From positions 16,958,975-17,022,974 of the forward strand of contig OZ018409.1 in the NCBI GenBank assembly GCA_963969595.1: a stretch of DNA of 64,000 bases, written 5' to 3'. Under the pieces are notes generated by a model. That model saw only the letters and a list, made by a program, of their open reading frames with translations. It searched no databases and was not told where the DNA came from. The position numbers and the translations under genes are program-made. This document shows, piece by piece, positions 1 through 14,200 of this stretch (the first letter of the stretch is position 1; each line of letters opens with the position of its first letter). The stretch comes from Neckera pumila. Lineage: Eukaryota > Streptophyta > Bryopsida > Hypnales > Neckeraceae.

Positions 1-25
1 AAAAATTACAATTTATTTGCAATCC

Positions 26-92
<67 letters not shown>

Positions 93-3028
93 GTGTGTGT
101 GTGTAATTTTGGTCTAAATTTTGGTATCACAATTTTAGGCAATAATGATTATGATGCACAAACCTTACATTCAAAGTGACAAAATCTTCACAATGGTGCA
201 TTGTTGTAATTCACCTCAAAATCACAATTTACTTGCAATCTACAACTGATATGTATTAAAAAATCCACATTTTCTTCTTGATTGCTCATTGGGTTTGCAA
301 CATTTCCTTATAAGATAGGAAGTCCATTGTGAACTATTTGATCATTGCACAAAGTTGCACTCATTGGATTCACAAAAAAAATTATTAAAAGAATAGGAAG
401 ACAAAGATTACTCCTTATGTATCTTGGTCAACTCATTTTGAAAAAATAAAAGATATGTTATAAGATGTCAAAGCAAAATCTCATATTTTCTTATTGTGGA
501 TCCTAAAGGGAGATTGTTCTTGTCTTTTGGGTGCTAAAGGGTCTCTTAAATTTCTATACAATTCTTATGGCAATCCAAAAGTGTCCCTTTACACTGTAGA
601 ACAATCAATGAACTTTTTGCCATTTGTAAAAGTTGCATGGTGGTATTCATTGAAGTCATAAAATGGTGACATTCAACCCAATACCAAACCTTTGAACCCC
701 AATTCCATAGTAAGTGCAATCTTTATTACATTAGGATGCAATAAATGAAATTAGATCTTAGATTACAGATCCAAATTGGATTTGCATATGTTAACATGGA
801 GAAAATTACGTCAAAAGATAGTAAGAGTATGAAAATTTTTATGGATTTTTACCATGGTAGAATCACCTTAAACCTAACAAAAAATTTTGACAAGCATTAT
901 TGAGTGTCTAAAGGCTCTTACATTTAGAACACATATAGACAATTTTGTAGTAAAGTTGGAAGAAATCCAAGCATGATATTTGATTATAATATGCAAAGTT
1001 ATAAGAGGTCAAAGTTGAATTGGTAGATTTTCTTAAAAATTAATGTGCTTTTTTTAATGTTCACACCTTGAAGACAATACAACAAGCATCTACTTTTTCT
1101 TTGTTTTTTCTAAGGCTCGCGTTTGGAAGCGTGCTCAAATTTGGATGATCTTACTTTATGATTATCATACACAAACATGCATCTCAAATTGAACAAGGAT
1201 TGGAAAGCACTCGATTTTTTACAAATTTACATTTCAGCTATATCTAGGTTGTTTTTAATAACACATGAGAATCGAATAATTTTTGGATGTGTTATATGCC
1301 AAGTATGTGCAACAAAAATACCTTTGACAAACAACAAAATCTCCTTGTGTTGTATAATGTGTGTGGTCAATCACATACTATCATGTTGTGAAATTTATGC
1401 TATTTGAAAGTACTTTTTTATGTAAAAGAATATAAATTTTTAATGGAAAAAAAACATTAACCATTCCATCCTACCAGGTTTGAGATGATTACAAAATCAT
1501 ATTCAAATATTGTGAACAATTTTGATGAATTATCCATTGCACGGGGGATTTGATGTACTCCCTTTAGATATGGGATTTTTATTTGTCACCCTTACATGAC
1601 ACACTGAAGATTTTACATTGAACATATAAGGCCTCAAAAAAATAGTAGTTTCCAACATGCTTAACTTCAATAAAAAGGTGCATATTATGTCTATATGAAC
1701 AATGGCACACGTTATTTCTGTTATATCCATCGCATTAGTATAGATTGGACACATATTAAAAATACCCTTTAATTGTAGCCCTAGTTTTTGTATTGTATGT
1801 TTCATATGACCTCCAATATGCAAAAGTAATTAATAATCAATGGAGTAATCTTGCCATTTCAAAATTTAATTGCACCCCTACAAATTCAATTTCTTTAATT
1901 GATTCAAGCATTAGAGATAAAAGATGTCTTCCATGAATCCATATAATAGATATTTTTGGAGAAGTCACCATTGTTTACCAGGGTTTTTTTCAAATGGTTT
2001 TTTTAATTTTTGATGTAAAAACTACAATTGATGTGTCATTAGAAATAAGTGAGTCTAATGAAAATTTTGCCTTTCGTTAATAAAAAAATAACAACTAATT
2101 TATGGGTGTTGTCCTTTGGTTTCTCTTGGTTTTTGAATTGGGTACAAATCCTATCTACAACTACATTCACACTACACAATGCAGTTAGCTGGTTTGGTTG
2201 GAGCAAACAAAGCCCTCATCACAGTTATACAATTCCTGTTTTTTTAATCCCTAAATGCCCAAGGTTTGTTCTGAGCTTCTTGGAATTTGCTCTAAATTGA
2301 ACAAAAAGTCAACTTTTTGATAAGTTGAATCAATTTTTTTTGAAATGTAATTGTACAAATTCAAATTAGACGTGCTAGAGATTACATAGAAAAAGAAAAT
2401 ATGGCAATATCATTTAAGAATTGAAAGATTATAATATTTGATTATGAGAGTGTTAAAATCATGAAAATCTTTTAGCTTTGTTCTTGCAAGTCAAATATGA
2501 AAAATTGGTCACCAAAAAAATATAAAGTTGAAAAGCCTAACATACATAACCCCAATCAATTTATGGCTTCTCAAAAGCTATTCTACAATTTTTTGACATA
2601 AATTTCTAGTGTGATTTTTTCTACCAAGATCTAGTGTAATTGAGGCTCATTTCCAAGAGCCCTCAACACTACGGAAAGTCAAGATTGCAATCATAACATT
2701 CAGTAGCATATGTTGATATTGCCTTAGTTCTACAGTGATGGTGTGCCTCTACATCCTCCACCTGTCTAATTCATCAATAGTTACTGATAAAACATTGTTG
2801 GGGTGCGGAATATACCACACCATCACTATAGAGCTACTGAATGTTATGATGGGTACCCTTGCACAAAATCTTAAACAAGAAAAATCATAATCATTCCTTT
2901 TCAAAATCAGATTTTTGATGCTAAAACTAGACTTCAAAAAGAATTTGTCAAAAATATAGACTACTAAAAATAGAAATTTATTTAGGTTTTTTTAACTTCA
3001 AAGTTTTGTCGACACCAAAATTTGGTGC
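1..3028. other. AT-rich intergenic region
   Basis: I see no supportable gene here. The ORFs are short, lack codon structure and have no recognisable domain. An AT/GT microsatellite lies at the very start. The inverted pair near 2725 and 2825 (around the words for 'catcactatag' and its complement) is a weak fold-back of about 120 bases. Confidence 0.7.
27..104. repeat. (AT)n followed by (GT)n microsatellite
   Basis: An uninterrupted run of alternating A and T from about 29 to 90 passes directly into CTGTGTGTGTGTGT up to 104. This is simple sequence, seen directly. Confidence 0.95.
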
Positions 3029-5209
3029 CTCAGGCATTTAGGGGTTAACATCCAAGTTTTGGAGATCGATTGTAGACCTTATAAAAGTACATTGCATGTT
3101 TTACTTCCATCTTGTATGCGGCTCCGGCCCATGTGCTCATGGTCTCCACAAGCCCAAACTCCAACTTTGTGCAACTGACCCTTTTGAGGGCAAGACTGCA
3201 GGCTCCCCGACGTCGTTGCCGCATGTGCATGGGGAATTGGGGATCTCCAATCCCCCCTTCCACGTCTCCTGCACCATCAACTTTCTTTACCATGATTGGG
3301 CTCCCTCCCTCAAATGACAACCTGACAAATCCATGATTCCATAGAAAATTGGAGTGGAACATTGCAAGCGTGGGGCCAAAGTCATGACCACTTATTGCTG
3401 GGCTGTTACACAGGGGCCTTGCATAATTTGGGTCTCCTTTGTCGGTCCGGTCGGGTCAGTCTTCCCACTTGGGTACACAACCTACAAACGGACAAACCTC
3501 CTGTACGTAGATTGCAAGATAAGAGTCATCTTGCTTGGCTCAAAAGTTTGGAGTGAAGAAGATTGAGTATCATGCTTTCATGATGGGCAGCTAATATGCA
3601 CATGGTTGGTATGCTCATTGTCTGTTTGCATAGTATTTTTTCTGTGATTCCCAAGTTTGGTGCAATTTTAGGGTTTAGGGTCCGGACCTCCTCACCCAAC
3701 TCACCAATCATGCTGATGACTATGGGTACTTATCACTTTGATGGTTAATAGCAGAGTATTAGTTGTTAGACTGGTCAAATTTTCATTGATTTTCTTGTTG
3801 GCACTTGAAAGGAGGTTCCAACACTCCAAAGAATGTGACATTTAGATATTGTATGCAATAGCTATGAAGGAACAAAGTTTGGTTCTAAAACTGTTTCTTT
3901 CACACAGGTATGTAATTGATTTTGGAGAATTACAAAGAGTGAAGATGGCGGGCTTTTTGAACCCGGAGTTTATTCCAGAAATTAACCAAAGAACAAATGG
4001 CAGAAAGCCAAGGGCCGCATCCTGGAGAGATGAATCACATACCACACAAAGAACAACTGAGCCTAGTTTACATGGAGGAGCCACATTCACTAGGCGAAGA
4101 TCGTGGTTTAGGTCAGTGATGCATTTGGGGTTGCCCACCTTCAGCTCCTGTAAGAATTTGAGCTAAATCTGACTGTAAGAATTCTGGAATTTGAATAAGA
4201 GTCAGATTTGGCATAAATTCAATTCTTTAGAAAATAGAAGCAATTCACAACATCCTTTGGGAATCAAAATCCATGATCATGGTCAAAATAATGGCCCACA
4301 GTTTTCCGATGTCAGAACTCTTTAATCTTTCATTTCATGTCGGCGCTTTCTCTTTCAGAAAGCACTTGAGTTCATCAAAATCTGGGAGACCAATGAGTTC
4401 CCGCAGTAGTCTGACAATCAGGCACCGCACCTCTTTTGAAAACGACGGCTGAGTACCTACGCATAGACTGGCTTGCACAAAGTTAAGTTAGTGATGAGCC
4501 AAGTCATGTCAAATTCATGCTCTGTTTCAACAAGTAGAATTGCAGTGGTAATTACGATGCAAAGCTTCTTACTTCCGAACACCCTTAATCCTTTCACTTA
4601 ACGCGACTCCCAGAGAGTATTGGAGAATTCTGCAGAATACTGTAGTCCCAGTAGGACAAAACATTGACTCAGGGATCAGGCACAACAGGCTGGAATACGG
4701 GCGTCCAAAACTATTTCAATTAGTCGAAGACATATCCATAGTGATTCTACAAGGTCAACCATAAAGACAATATGAACAAATCAGGAAAAATTCATTAGTA
4801 CCTGTATACTTCTAAGTAGGTGTTCACAGATGTACATTAGGCACGACGTCAAGATTCCACAGCAAAGAACTAAGAATTACAACATTGAGCAGCTCCCTCC
4901 CACACTACAATCTAAGTACCTATACTGATGGCTTAAACTAACTGATATCAATGCTAATTCAACTAGCATATAATAAAATAGTAATTCAGGATAGTAAATG
5001 AAACTAAATTGGAGGTCATCATGGCTCAGCCGCAAATCTCCAAACTTCAATAATTTCTTGATTACATTTGACAACAGAACGGCTGCCCCAGAAAGTGACA
5101 TGCAAGTCGGATCGAATTTGTTTCTTACTGGGTCACAAACATACAATTACATCCATGACAATTTGTATTGGTACAATACCACTTACAGCCAAGTGCAGGA
5201 CAGGGTTTA
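3029..5209. other. Intergenic region, including the 3' flank of PIR
   Basis: No gene can be assigned. The stretch 3090-3560 and 3900-4160 is GC-richer than its surroundings. An ORF at 3849-4166 (plus, 105 aa) is bracketed by an acceptor-like TTTCTTTCACACAG before 3908 and a donor-like GTAAGA at 4149, so it could be an exon of an unseen gene, but no family is recognised. A telo-box-like TTAGGGTTTAGGG occurs near 3668-3682. The few hundred bases below 5210 should include the PIR 3' untranslated region. Confidence 0.5.
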
Positions 5210-8200
5210 CTAAAGCTTAGGCAAAGTGGCATATACTGAGGGAGAGACAGGATACTTGATCCGATGCACCACTATGCCATTCGCCTTGATCATCGATGCA
5301 AGCTTGTCCTCTTGAGGGGCCCGGGCCCGTAGCAATGAGAAAACATGACTGTTTAATCTTCGCGCTCTTCGTGCATTCTCCAAAAACGAGGTCACCTCCT
5401 GTGAAAACTCAAAACACGAAGATAAGGACTCCTAATCCTTACTCATAGATTACTAATTGAACAAGTGTTCTCAGACCTGTTCACATGGGACAAGTGATAA
5501 TTCATTACCCTCGTAAATAAAGAATTCGTTGCCCAACGTTAAGATATATCGGATCAAGATGAAATTGTCCAGTAGAACGAAGACAATGGGTGGGTCCACT
5601 TACAATGGAATATGAAGTCATTCCATGGGCCATCATTTCAATATATGCCAAGGATGTGGGTAGAGTATCAGACTCGGCAACAGCAAGCACGTGGTATGAG
5701 AAGTCGAGGAGCTCAAACCGAGTCTCTTGGCCCAGAAGATAGACAATTGTGCAGCCCCCCCAGGCTACTGCGTCACCATATCGTTCTTCGAAACTCTCAC
5801 CTTCGTGCTGGTTCTGCTCCTGCAGAAGGAATGCCTCTAGAATGATAAGTGACACTATCACTGCAGCAATTTGTGCGAAACTCCGTTGCTCTCAACGCAT
5901 ATTGTTTTCTGTCCAAAACTAACAGGTCATGACAAAGCATTTTGTGTACTTACATGAAGTGCGGTTTGAAGACCTGGTGGTAATCCTTGCAAGTTGTGCT
6001 GTTACACAAGTAGAATGATGGAATTAGTAGCGGTCAAGTTAACAGTCCAATTCGTTTAAAGAGAATGATTGGAAGTAAGCAGTTGGTGGTAATCCTTGCA
6101 AGTAGGGCTGGCTAGAAAGTACTTCAGTCTCTTAAAACACAAAAAAGCTCATGAGCAGTTGATACGAGTAGAACTAGCAATCGCTGTACCAATATCTTCT
6201 GGGAAACAACAGTGAACCAAGCGAAAATACATAATTCCCAGTGCTGAAGCTCACACAGAGGTGACAAATCAACTTACAAATTGAAAGCCGCTGTAAATTC
6301 GATAATACTCTCTGGAAGTCGTTATTTCAATCAGACCAGATTTGGATGGCTGGTCCCACTTTTCTCGATTTCTAGCGAGCACTGCTCCAAGATATGCCAG
6401 CGTGTAGTCTAAAATGCTACCGGTTTGCAAATTGTTCATGTACAGAATATCTGCACAAGATTGAGAGAATAATCTCGATGTTATTTCTGCAAATTCCAAA
6501 AAAGTATGATACAAGAAATACATTTTCGCAGATCTCATGGCCCGGCCGTTCTTGTCTTACGAAACGCCTTGGAAAATAGAATCTTAACAAGTCCATTCCC
6601 TACTATCATAAGAGAAGACGAGTAATTATTGGATCCTGCACTGATTAAATGCTACGTCCGATTGACACACCTGTGCTTCAAACATGGCAGCCACTGAAGG
6701 CGCTGTCATTCACGGTACCATCCACAGTATTTCTCAATCCATATTACCCATGCACCCACACAATTAAAAAGTGAAGAGTGTAAAGGTGTAAATCTATCTA
6801 GTTCAGCCAAAGGAAAACACCATACCTGCCACTTGTGCCTGCTTTGCCATGGAAACAAAAGCGTTGGGGTTCTCACAGTTTGCAACAACTTCGTCAGTTG
6901 CTTGCTTGAATATACTAACCAAAGGACTGAGGTTGTCATCGGCCAGCAACTGTTGCAACTGACCCTCCTTGTTCGGAACAACACCCAACCATGGAACTAC
7001 TTGCATGAAGTGTACTGTTTCAACTTGCCTCTGAAGAACATCCATGGTACAGGTTAGAAACCATCATATACAGATGGGGTACTTAAAAAAATGTGTTCAA
7101 ATCTTTTCTTCAACATAATCAAGTGCTTCATATGATCTACTCTATATCAAGTGCTTCATATGATCTACTCTATATATTGCTTTATGTAACAGCTAGATTC
7201 AAGGATTTCATGGAATGCTAAGGAGGGTCTTACCATAGCAGTATCAAGAAGGCTCATCCAAAAGATCAAGCTTCCTATTTCTTTCAAATTCTGTAGCATC
7301 TCAGCGAAACCATCATATGCAGATGCCCATTGCAGCTGCTCCGAGAAATTCCTCAAGCATCCTACCACCAACAAGCATGGCCATTATAAGCTCTGCGTTA
7401 CTTCAAAAGGAAACATTTGAAAAACTCACGATAAAAGTTACACCCTATCCTTAAAGGAATGTATGAAAGTATTTGAGCAATAAGCAGCCACTCTCAAGAT
7501 TCTTGATCGCGAATATTCATCGAGTTTTCTTAAATTAAGTCACCTTCATTTAACTAAATCATTTGATGTAAAAAATAAAGTATACCTTCAACGCCCCAAT
7601 CGTGGGAAGGGATAGCGATTGCTTTTGGCATGCTCTTGCGCAAATCTTCTATCCCGGGTTCCATAAATGTTATCTGCAGAAGAGGCACACAATATATTAA
7701 TCGCTTTACAAGTCATACGCTCAGAAAAAGGTATAGTCTGTCAATGGAGCATAACCAGCTAAGCTGGGTACAAAGAAATTAGAATATGGAGCAAACAGGT
7801 CCACATACACAGTCTCGGTAACAGTTATCTTGCATTTAGGTGGATAATATGCTTAACAGCCTCGACTCTTTACCACCTAAAAAAAGTCTGGTCCTGTTAA
7901 AGTGCAACTTGAAAACATTATTATTTTCAAATCAACGCACCTCATTAAATTACCTATTTACAATGCAAAACGTATGAACTCATTCTTAAAGGTGCGAGTC
8001 GAAATAAGTAAGGGGAGTTGCTGACCTTTTGTGATAGGTTGTCCAGCAGGGCTCGAACAAGCCATGGAAGTGACCTCGACCCTAACAACTTGACGAGAGC
8101 GAACATGTGCGGGAGCCCGAAAAAATTGTTGTGCAGTTCCGCCATGTGGCCGTGAGCCACGTTCAGGTCCTGAAAAGAGCACCACGTCAAAACCTTAAAC

Positions 8201-11200
8201 CATAGTTCTGAGAATTCTCATCTAGATCCCTATAATGTACACGTTTCTGTGGACAAGTAGAATGCTGCGAAATTTGTACTTACTGTAGTACCACAGAGAA
8301 AAATGGGATCAGCCTGTGGGATCGCTGGTCGTCGCACGGGTCGTTGATTTTTCACAGAGGATCTAACAAATCGCTGAGTTGCAGTACATAGAATAAAATT
8401 TGGAAAGAAGTCATTCTGAAGCTCTGTGTAGACCTGTTTTCAGAAAGAATAGGTTAATGTCTAAAGTATAAACCAATGATACGGAACCAGCATCTCTGAC
8501 TGTGCCTACATGAAACCAAGTTCATAAAATATTAGAAATATCCCGCACACAATGTAAACGATTATCAAGGTCACTCTACTCAGATTAAACATTCTGGTGA
8601 AGTGGTACCTGCGTGGCTATGCGCCCTGAGAAGGAAACAAGAGAGATGGTCTCAGTCATCTCTCCCATCATCAAAGGAAATGGATCCATCATCACATGCT
8701 CTGACAGAAACTCATGCGTGAGTCTCAAAATATCCACAAGCCTTTGAAGATCCTGTGGATCATCACCATTGAATATCACGATACGGTACAAATTGTACAA
8801 AAAGCATTTGAAATTACGAAAGGAAAAGTACCAAAGGCCTCTAATAACTAAAATTTTGATCAAGTACAAGCCACGCACCACAATAGTGCAGAGATCGTGT
8901 GCTTCAAATCTCTCAAACAGGAAGTCAAGATTCTCCCGAAAAATTTTGTTCATCCGTTGGCCAATAAGGAATGCCAAGTCGATGCTACGACCTAGAAGCT
9001 GTTCCACAGTAAATGTTTAATTAGAAGTACAGCATCGAGCAGCATTAATAAGAAAAATGATGAGATCATGTACATGGGACAGAGGTTTGCGTCATACAGA
9101 CCCGAAGGACACAGTGATAAATTTCAGCCAACTAAGTGCATGCTTCACTTCTTCAAGCCGATAGAAATTATCTAGAACGGCTTCTGTTGGTTCCATATCG
9201 AGAGGGGTAGATTGCACTAACCTTAACACGCCGAATTCGGAAGAGGAGATCGTACCGCTTCGGAAAGGCCTTGTATTTTTCCCGATTATCTACAACTGCA
9301 AGGAATGAAAGATCCAGCATTTCACTGGTCAAGTAACACAACCACCAGCAAAGTTAATCAATAAGCTCCAATCAATATTGGACAAAAAGCAGTCTACCAA
9401 TTGCACAAATCTGCCATGGACAAAGGCTACATTGTTATCATAACAAGCAGGTTATACCTTCGAAATAAAGATTAGTATGAGGTGTGAAGGACATATATTC
9501 AATTATACATGGATAGCGGAGAGATTTCTTGCATCACGTAATCTACATGAGACTTCTAATATTGTTATCCAGACGAACTTGTGAATAAATGTGTTACTAA
9601 TAATAATTACCTTGCTGCACGGGATTTGTAGTAACCGAACATGTTCTCACTCAACTTGAATACTAATTGATCAAAACACAGATCTACCTGCAATTTCAAT
9701 AAACATCAAAACAACTTGTAAATTTCATCAATTCTGAAACCAACCAAGACCAAAATCGGTTTCAAATCAAAAGGTTGATGAATTTTCATCAAATGGAAGT
9801 GCAATGCAGTCCATCAAATTCATTACTCTTAAACCAGGCTTTCAAACTTCATAGTTGTTTCTTACCTCAGCTTCAATTTCATCATAAAGAAAACGCTGCT
9901 TCAGCGCACGAAGTGCGCGGTCTGCTGCATCATTATAGACGTCGAAGGGCATAAGTACACCCTCCAACAAGCCTCCCTCTTTTGACTCAATTACATACTC
10001 CACCAACATCCACGGCAACGAGCACTCAATTGGAAACTGAAAGACAGGAGAGTAACGGGGTCAGAGTCTTCAAAATGGTAGATGAACAAGTGATGGTGTT
10101 GATCCATATTTAAACAGAAAATAAGAATCGCTAGATATTCTCACAACTAGGGTTCATTTCAAACTCCAAATTTCAGGTCACTTTGGCTTCACCAGCAACT
10201 GCAGAGTTTACGCGCACAGTAGAGGTCCTCGTAGACGGACAGTATTAATGAAACCAATGAACAGGCTGAACATTACATTAATTAAAAGTAAACAACAGAG
10301 CGCAGAATGAATTTTCAATCACCTACACAGAAGTGAGATCAGACCTGGATAACCCGTGAAGTTTCCAGATAAAACTCTCGGAACCACAAAAATCCTAAAT
10401 CTGTCAAGTTCGCAAGTGTCGCTGCGAGAAAAAAAATACAGAAAAACTTCTGTCAATACCCAAGGATAAGAAACCCACCACAAAGGATACCCAGCGCTGA
10501 AAAGACGACACTTTTTCCAGTACCAGTGCCATACCTCGATAGTCAAGTATGTGGGGGAAGAAAGCTAGTCTATTGAAAAAATTCTCGAGTTGTCTCATAT
10601 CTCCTACTGGGATGTCGATGTCATTGCCAGTGAAAAAGCCGCCTGATTGTTTTGGGCTGCCTCCAGATACGAGCTCGTGAATCAAATACTGCAAGCAATG
10701 TAGCTGCAAAATATTGACAGGTTAGAGACGTTCTTGCTTTACATGCAGTCGAATGGACAACAAATGAACCTTGGCAGTAATAGTCAAGACTGCATGGTAA
10801 TGCACTGAGTAGAGATTCACGAACAGCGCTTTTCTTAAGCAGTAAAGATTCATACTGCCCGACATCATAAATAAAAAACCACGTTACAAATACTTTCATA
10901 TAAGTGACTACAAGATCACTAAATCTCATCTGGGAAGGCGTGAAACCTGTCCAGCAGTCGGAGCAGCTGGTCGCGTGCGAAAAGTCACTGGGACTCCAAC
11001 ACCCTCTTCTCGAAGTCTTGATGCCTGACCAGCTAGGTGGCTCGTGTTTCCCATCCAATCGGCAGCAATAATTCTCATGTCGTTCAAGACACTGTACGTC
11101 GCAAAGCAGGACATCAATAATGTAGACATAACTGGATACAGCAATGGCGTCAAGAGGAAGTGAAAATGAATAAAGATGATGTAAATAAATTAACAAAGAA

Positions 11201-14200
11201 GCATTTTACTATCATTACCGAGATAGATCTTTCTTCTTCTTGAACGTGGTGCGAAGCATTATCGCAAGTTTATTTTGGACAAATTCTTGAACTTGTGCAT
11301 GCAAGACCTCCCAAATCGAGTCGGCCACAAGGGTGTCCACTCTCTCCATCATGGTACCAACTCCTTTTATGTAGCTTATGAGCTCCACCAGAGCCTTTCT
11401 CTCTAGAGGAGTGTAGTTGCAACGAACTACCTGTGGATGAAAACCATATGTGAAAGATTGCAACCAGTCAAACCCCACCAAAAGACTTATGCAACATACA
11501 TCTTAAAGGAAAATGCATTAAAACACATGTGGAAAGGAAAGCAGACAATGCTCTCAACCTTCTCATAATCAGAAACTTCATTGGATCTCTCAGGATCAAA
11601 TGGAGTCGCATCTTTAGCGGGTCGAGAAAATTTCCAAGCACTCTGTTCCCATATTCGCCCTGTCCACTCACTCAACAGTTGAAATCCCTCTACAACAACC
11701 AGATACATGTCTTGCTTGACATGTGTACTTTCTGCGGAGTCCGCATCCTTAGCCATTTTCACCAGTTGCAGCTGCCACAGAGAACGAGCAAAGAAATGAT
11801 ACCAAGCTCGTCAGCTCAGCCGGAAACGGAAACGAAAAGCTAACAGAAATGCATGCTTCGACAAATGAAGGCTCAGCTAGTACAGTAGAAACCTGGTTCA
11901 AAGCCGCGGCAAATCGTAAGCTGTACTCATCATGCTGAGATCTGATCGTCCCCATGTGATTGACAATGAGATACTCCCTCTGATACGTGCTGTTAGTTAA
12001 GGATTTCTTCAGTCAAATGACTGCAAGGAATGGAAGGAATGCAAGGATGGCAGTCTATATCCACAGATTTCAAAACAACAAAGAAATCAATCTCAACACT
12101 GACAGAAGAATATAAAAGCTGCAAATATAACGAGCTCCGACAGTCAAAGACTGTGCAAAAAGACAGAGCAAGGCTGTTGAGGTGGATATTCTGAAGCTTC
12201 TCGGGGGCTGAGCTCATGAGGCAAAGGAACTCCAATCTGTCGAACCTGAGCTGAAACCTTCTGGAAGTAAGGTGCCAGCTCCTTGAGGATGCTTGCAGGT
12301 GCTAGATGCAAGTCTGGAAACGCAGGTATAACCGGATCACCCTGAAACACGAAAAAATGCGCAGTTTGCAGATGAACAGAATATGATACTCAGGTAGGAT
12401 AACAATAGCCTGAATAATACGACTTTAATACAAAGCTAGGACAGCTTTCGTCTCCATGAAACCACAGCCGACGCGGAAAATGATCAGGATAGCTTCGCCG
12501 CATAAGACCAGACCCTCGTTTACAAAACATCACTATTCATTCAAGTACACAAAGACATCGATGGATAGAGTCTAACCCTGAAGACACGTATAAGTCGTGG
12601 AAGTTTGATTCTCTTAAAAAATGACTCTCCTTCTTTCTCTCCAGATGTGGCCAGTACCACCAGAACGGGCAACACTCGGAGAAGACAGTGCCGCTCAGAA
12701 TAGAGTAAAACACGATCCGATTCAAGAGATTCGAGGCAGAACAATATGAGGACTTGCAGCACGTCCTCCACACTATAATAAAATAAATGGTGGTCAAGGT
12801 ATTGACAAAGACCGAGAAATGTTGAAGAGAACGAATACAAAGACAGGAGGATCAAGAAAGCAAAAATTTATATACTACAGAAAGCTCTGACGGCATGTCC
12901 CTGGATTACAATTTGAACGAGAGGAGGATACCCATTTACTCGAAACACCTCCGCTTGCAAGTTCAGGAGAATTGTCCATCGAGTGCTAAGGAAAATCTGC
13001 TCAAAGAAGAACACCACAAACTGAGATTCAACCGGCGTCAACTATTTAATAAGTGATTTCGACACAAAAATCTATACGAAAGTGAAGAACTTTCCCTCTA
13101 AAGCGAGTATTTGAGCATCAATGCCCACATTGCGATCAAGATTTCATTGCGCGCTGTATCAAGGACGATTAAATGGCAGCAACCTGCAAGTCGTCAAGTT
13201 CTTCACGCATCCCATCAGTATCAGGCCACTGTGTGCTGACTTGGGTGAACGTTCTGCATACAGAAGGAGGTTGGTTTTATGGACTAACGAGTCGAGCAAT
13301 CCATAAAGGATAGTGTGCTCCAAAATATAGACCCATACCAGTATCTGAATGCTTCGATTCACTTAGCAGATTCTAGAAAACAACGTACATACAATACATT
13401 TATATTAAGATGATGCAACAGGTACTACACACCAATAGTTGCAACATCTTCATTTCGGTTTAGAATGAACATATACTAGAACTAGCTGAAGACAGATATG
13501 CAGGACAGGACATCACTTGCTGTGGCAACGGACCTCTTATACCAAGAAAAATCATTGGGAATACTGGCCTTCGCATTTTTGAGGTGATCCAGCTGCAGAA
13601 GTACATCCAGAAGCTTCAGCATGCCCCTGAACATCCATCGCTAACCTCGTTACTACCTTCAGATTACAGTAATGCAATAAGATACGGCTTGACATAGGGT
13701 GATAGCTTATTCTGCCTGAGTGTCTCTTGGCTTAACCTGGGGACTAAGGTACAGTCAAGTCTTCTGGAACTCCGAATATTCCTCGAGAGTCAGAGTGACA
13801 GAGGATGTCAAACTGAAAATTAACGTTCTCGGTTAACTTTTAAGTGTGTCTTCACCAGTCTTCGGTATTATGGATATCCACGGTTACTGTCTCAAGCACA
13901 GCTAACCGTATGCTTCCCCCATACACATTACACATTCGTCTAAAATGTGCAACTGAATGTCATGATCACCGACGTCTATCGTTCACGCGTTTGCAATTCG
14001 AGGTAATTGATTACGCTTAGAGAAGTGAGGAACTTGACGACATGCAAGTTGTTATCAATATATATCCTGGCTGCCAAGGGCAAATAGCATTTGTTCATCA
14101 ATTTCTTGCCTTTGCACAAACTGAGCTCTTTTTAAAGATGCAAAACTGGAACGCGTATATACAATACTTGTCAGACTACTGACATCGTCCGTGCATACAA

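Noticed and set aside
3660..3690. Telomere-like TTAGGGTTTAGGG
   Set aside because: There is only one and a half units, so it is a telo-box-type motif rather than an interstitial telomere.
10621..11196. 191-aa minus-strand ORF
   Set aside because: It runs in a different frame across PIR exon 10947..11091 and introns, and none of its sequence matches PIR or another family.
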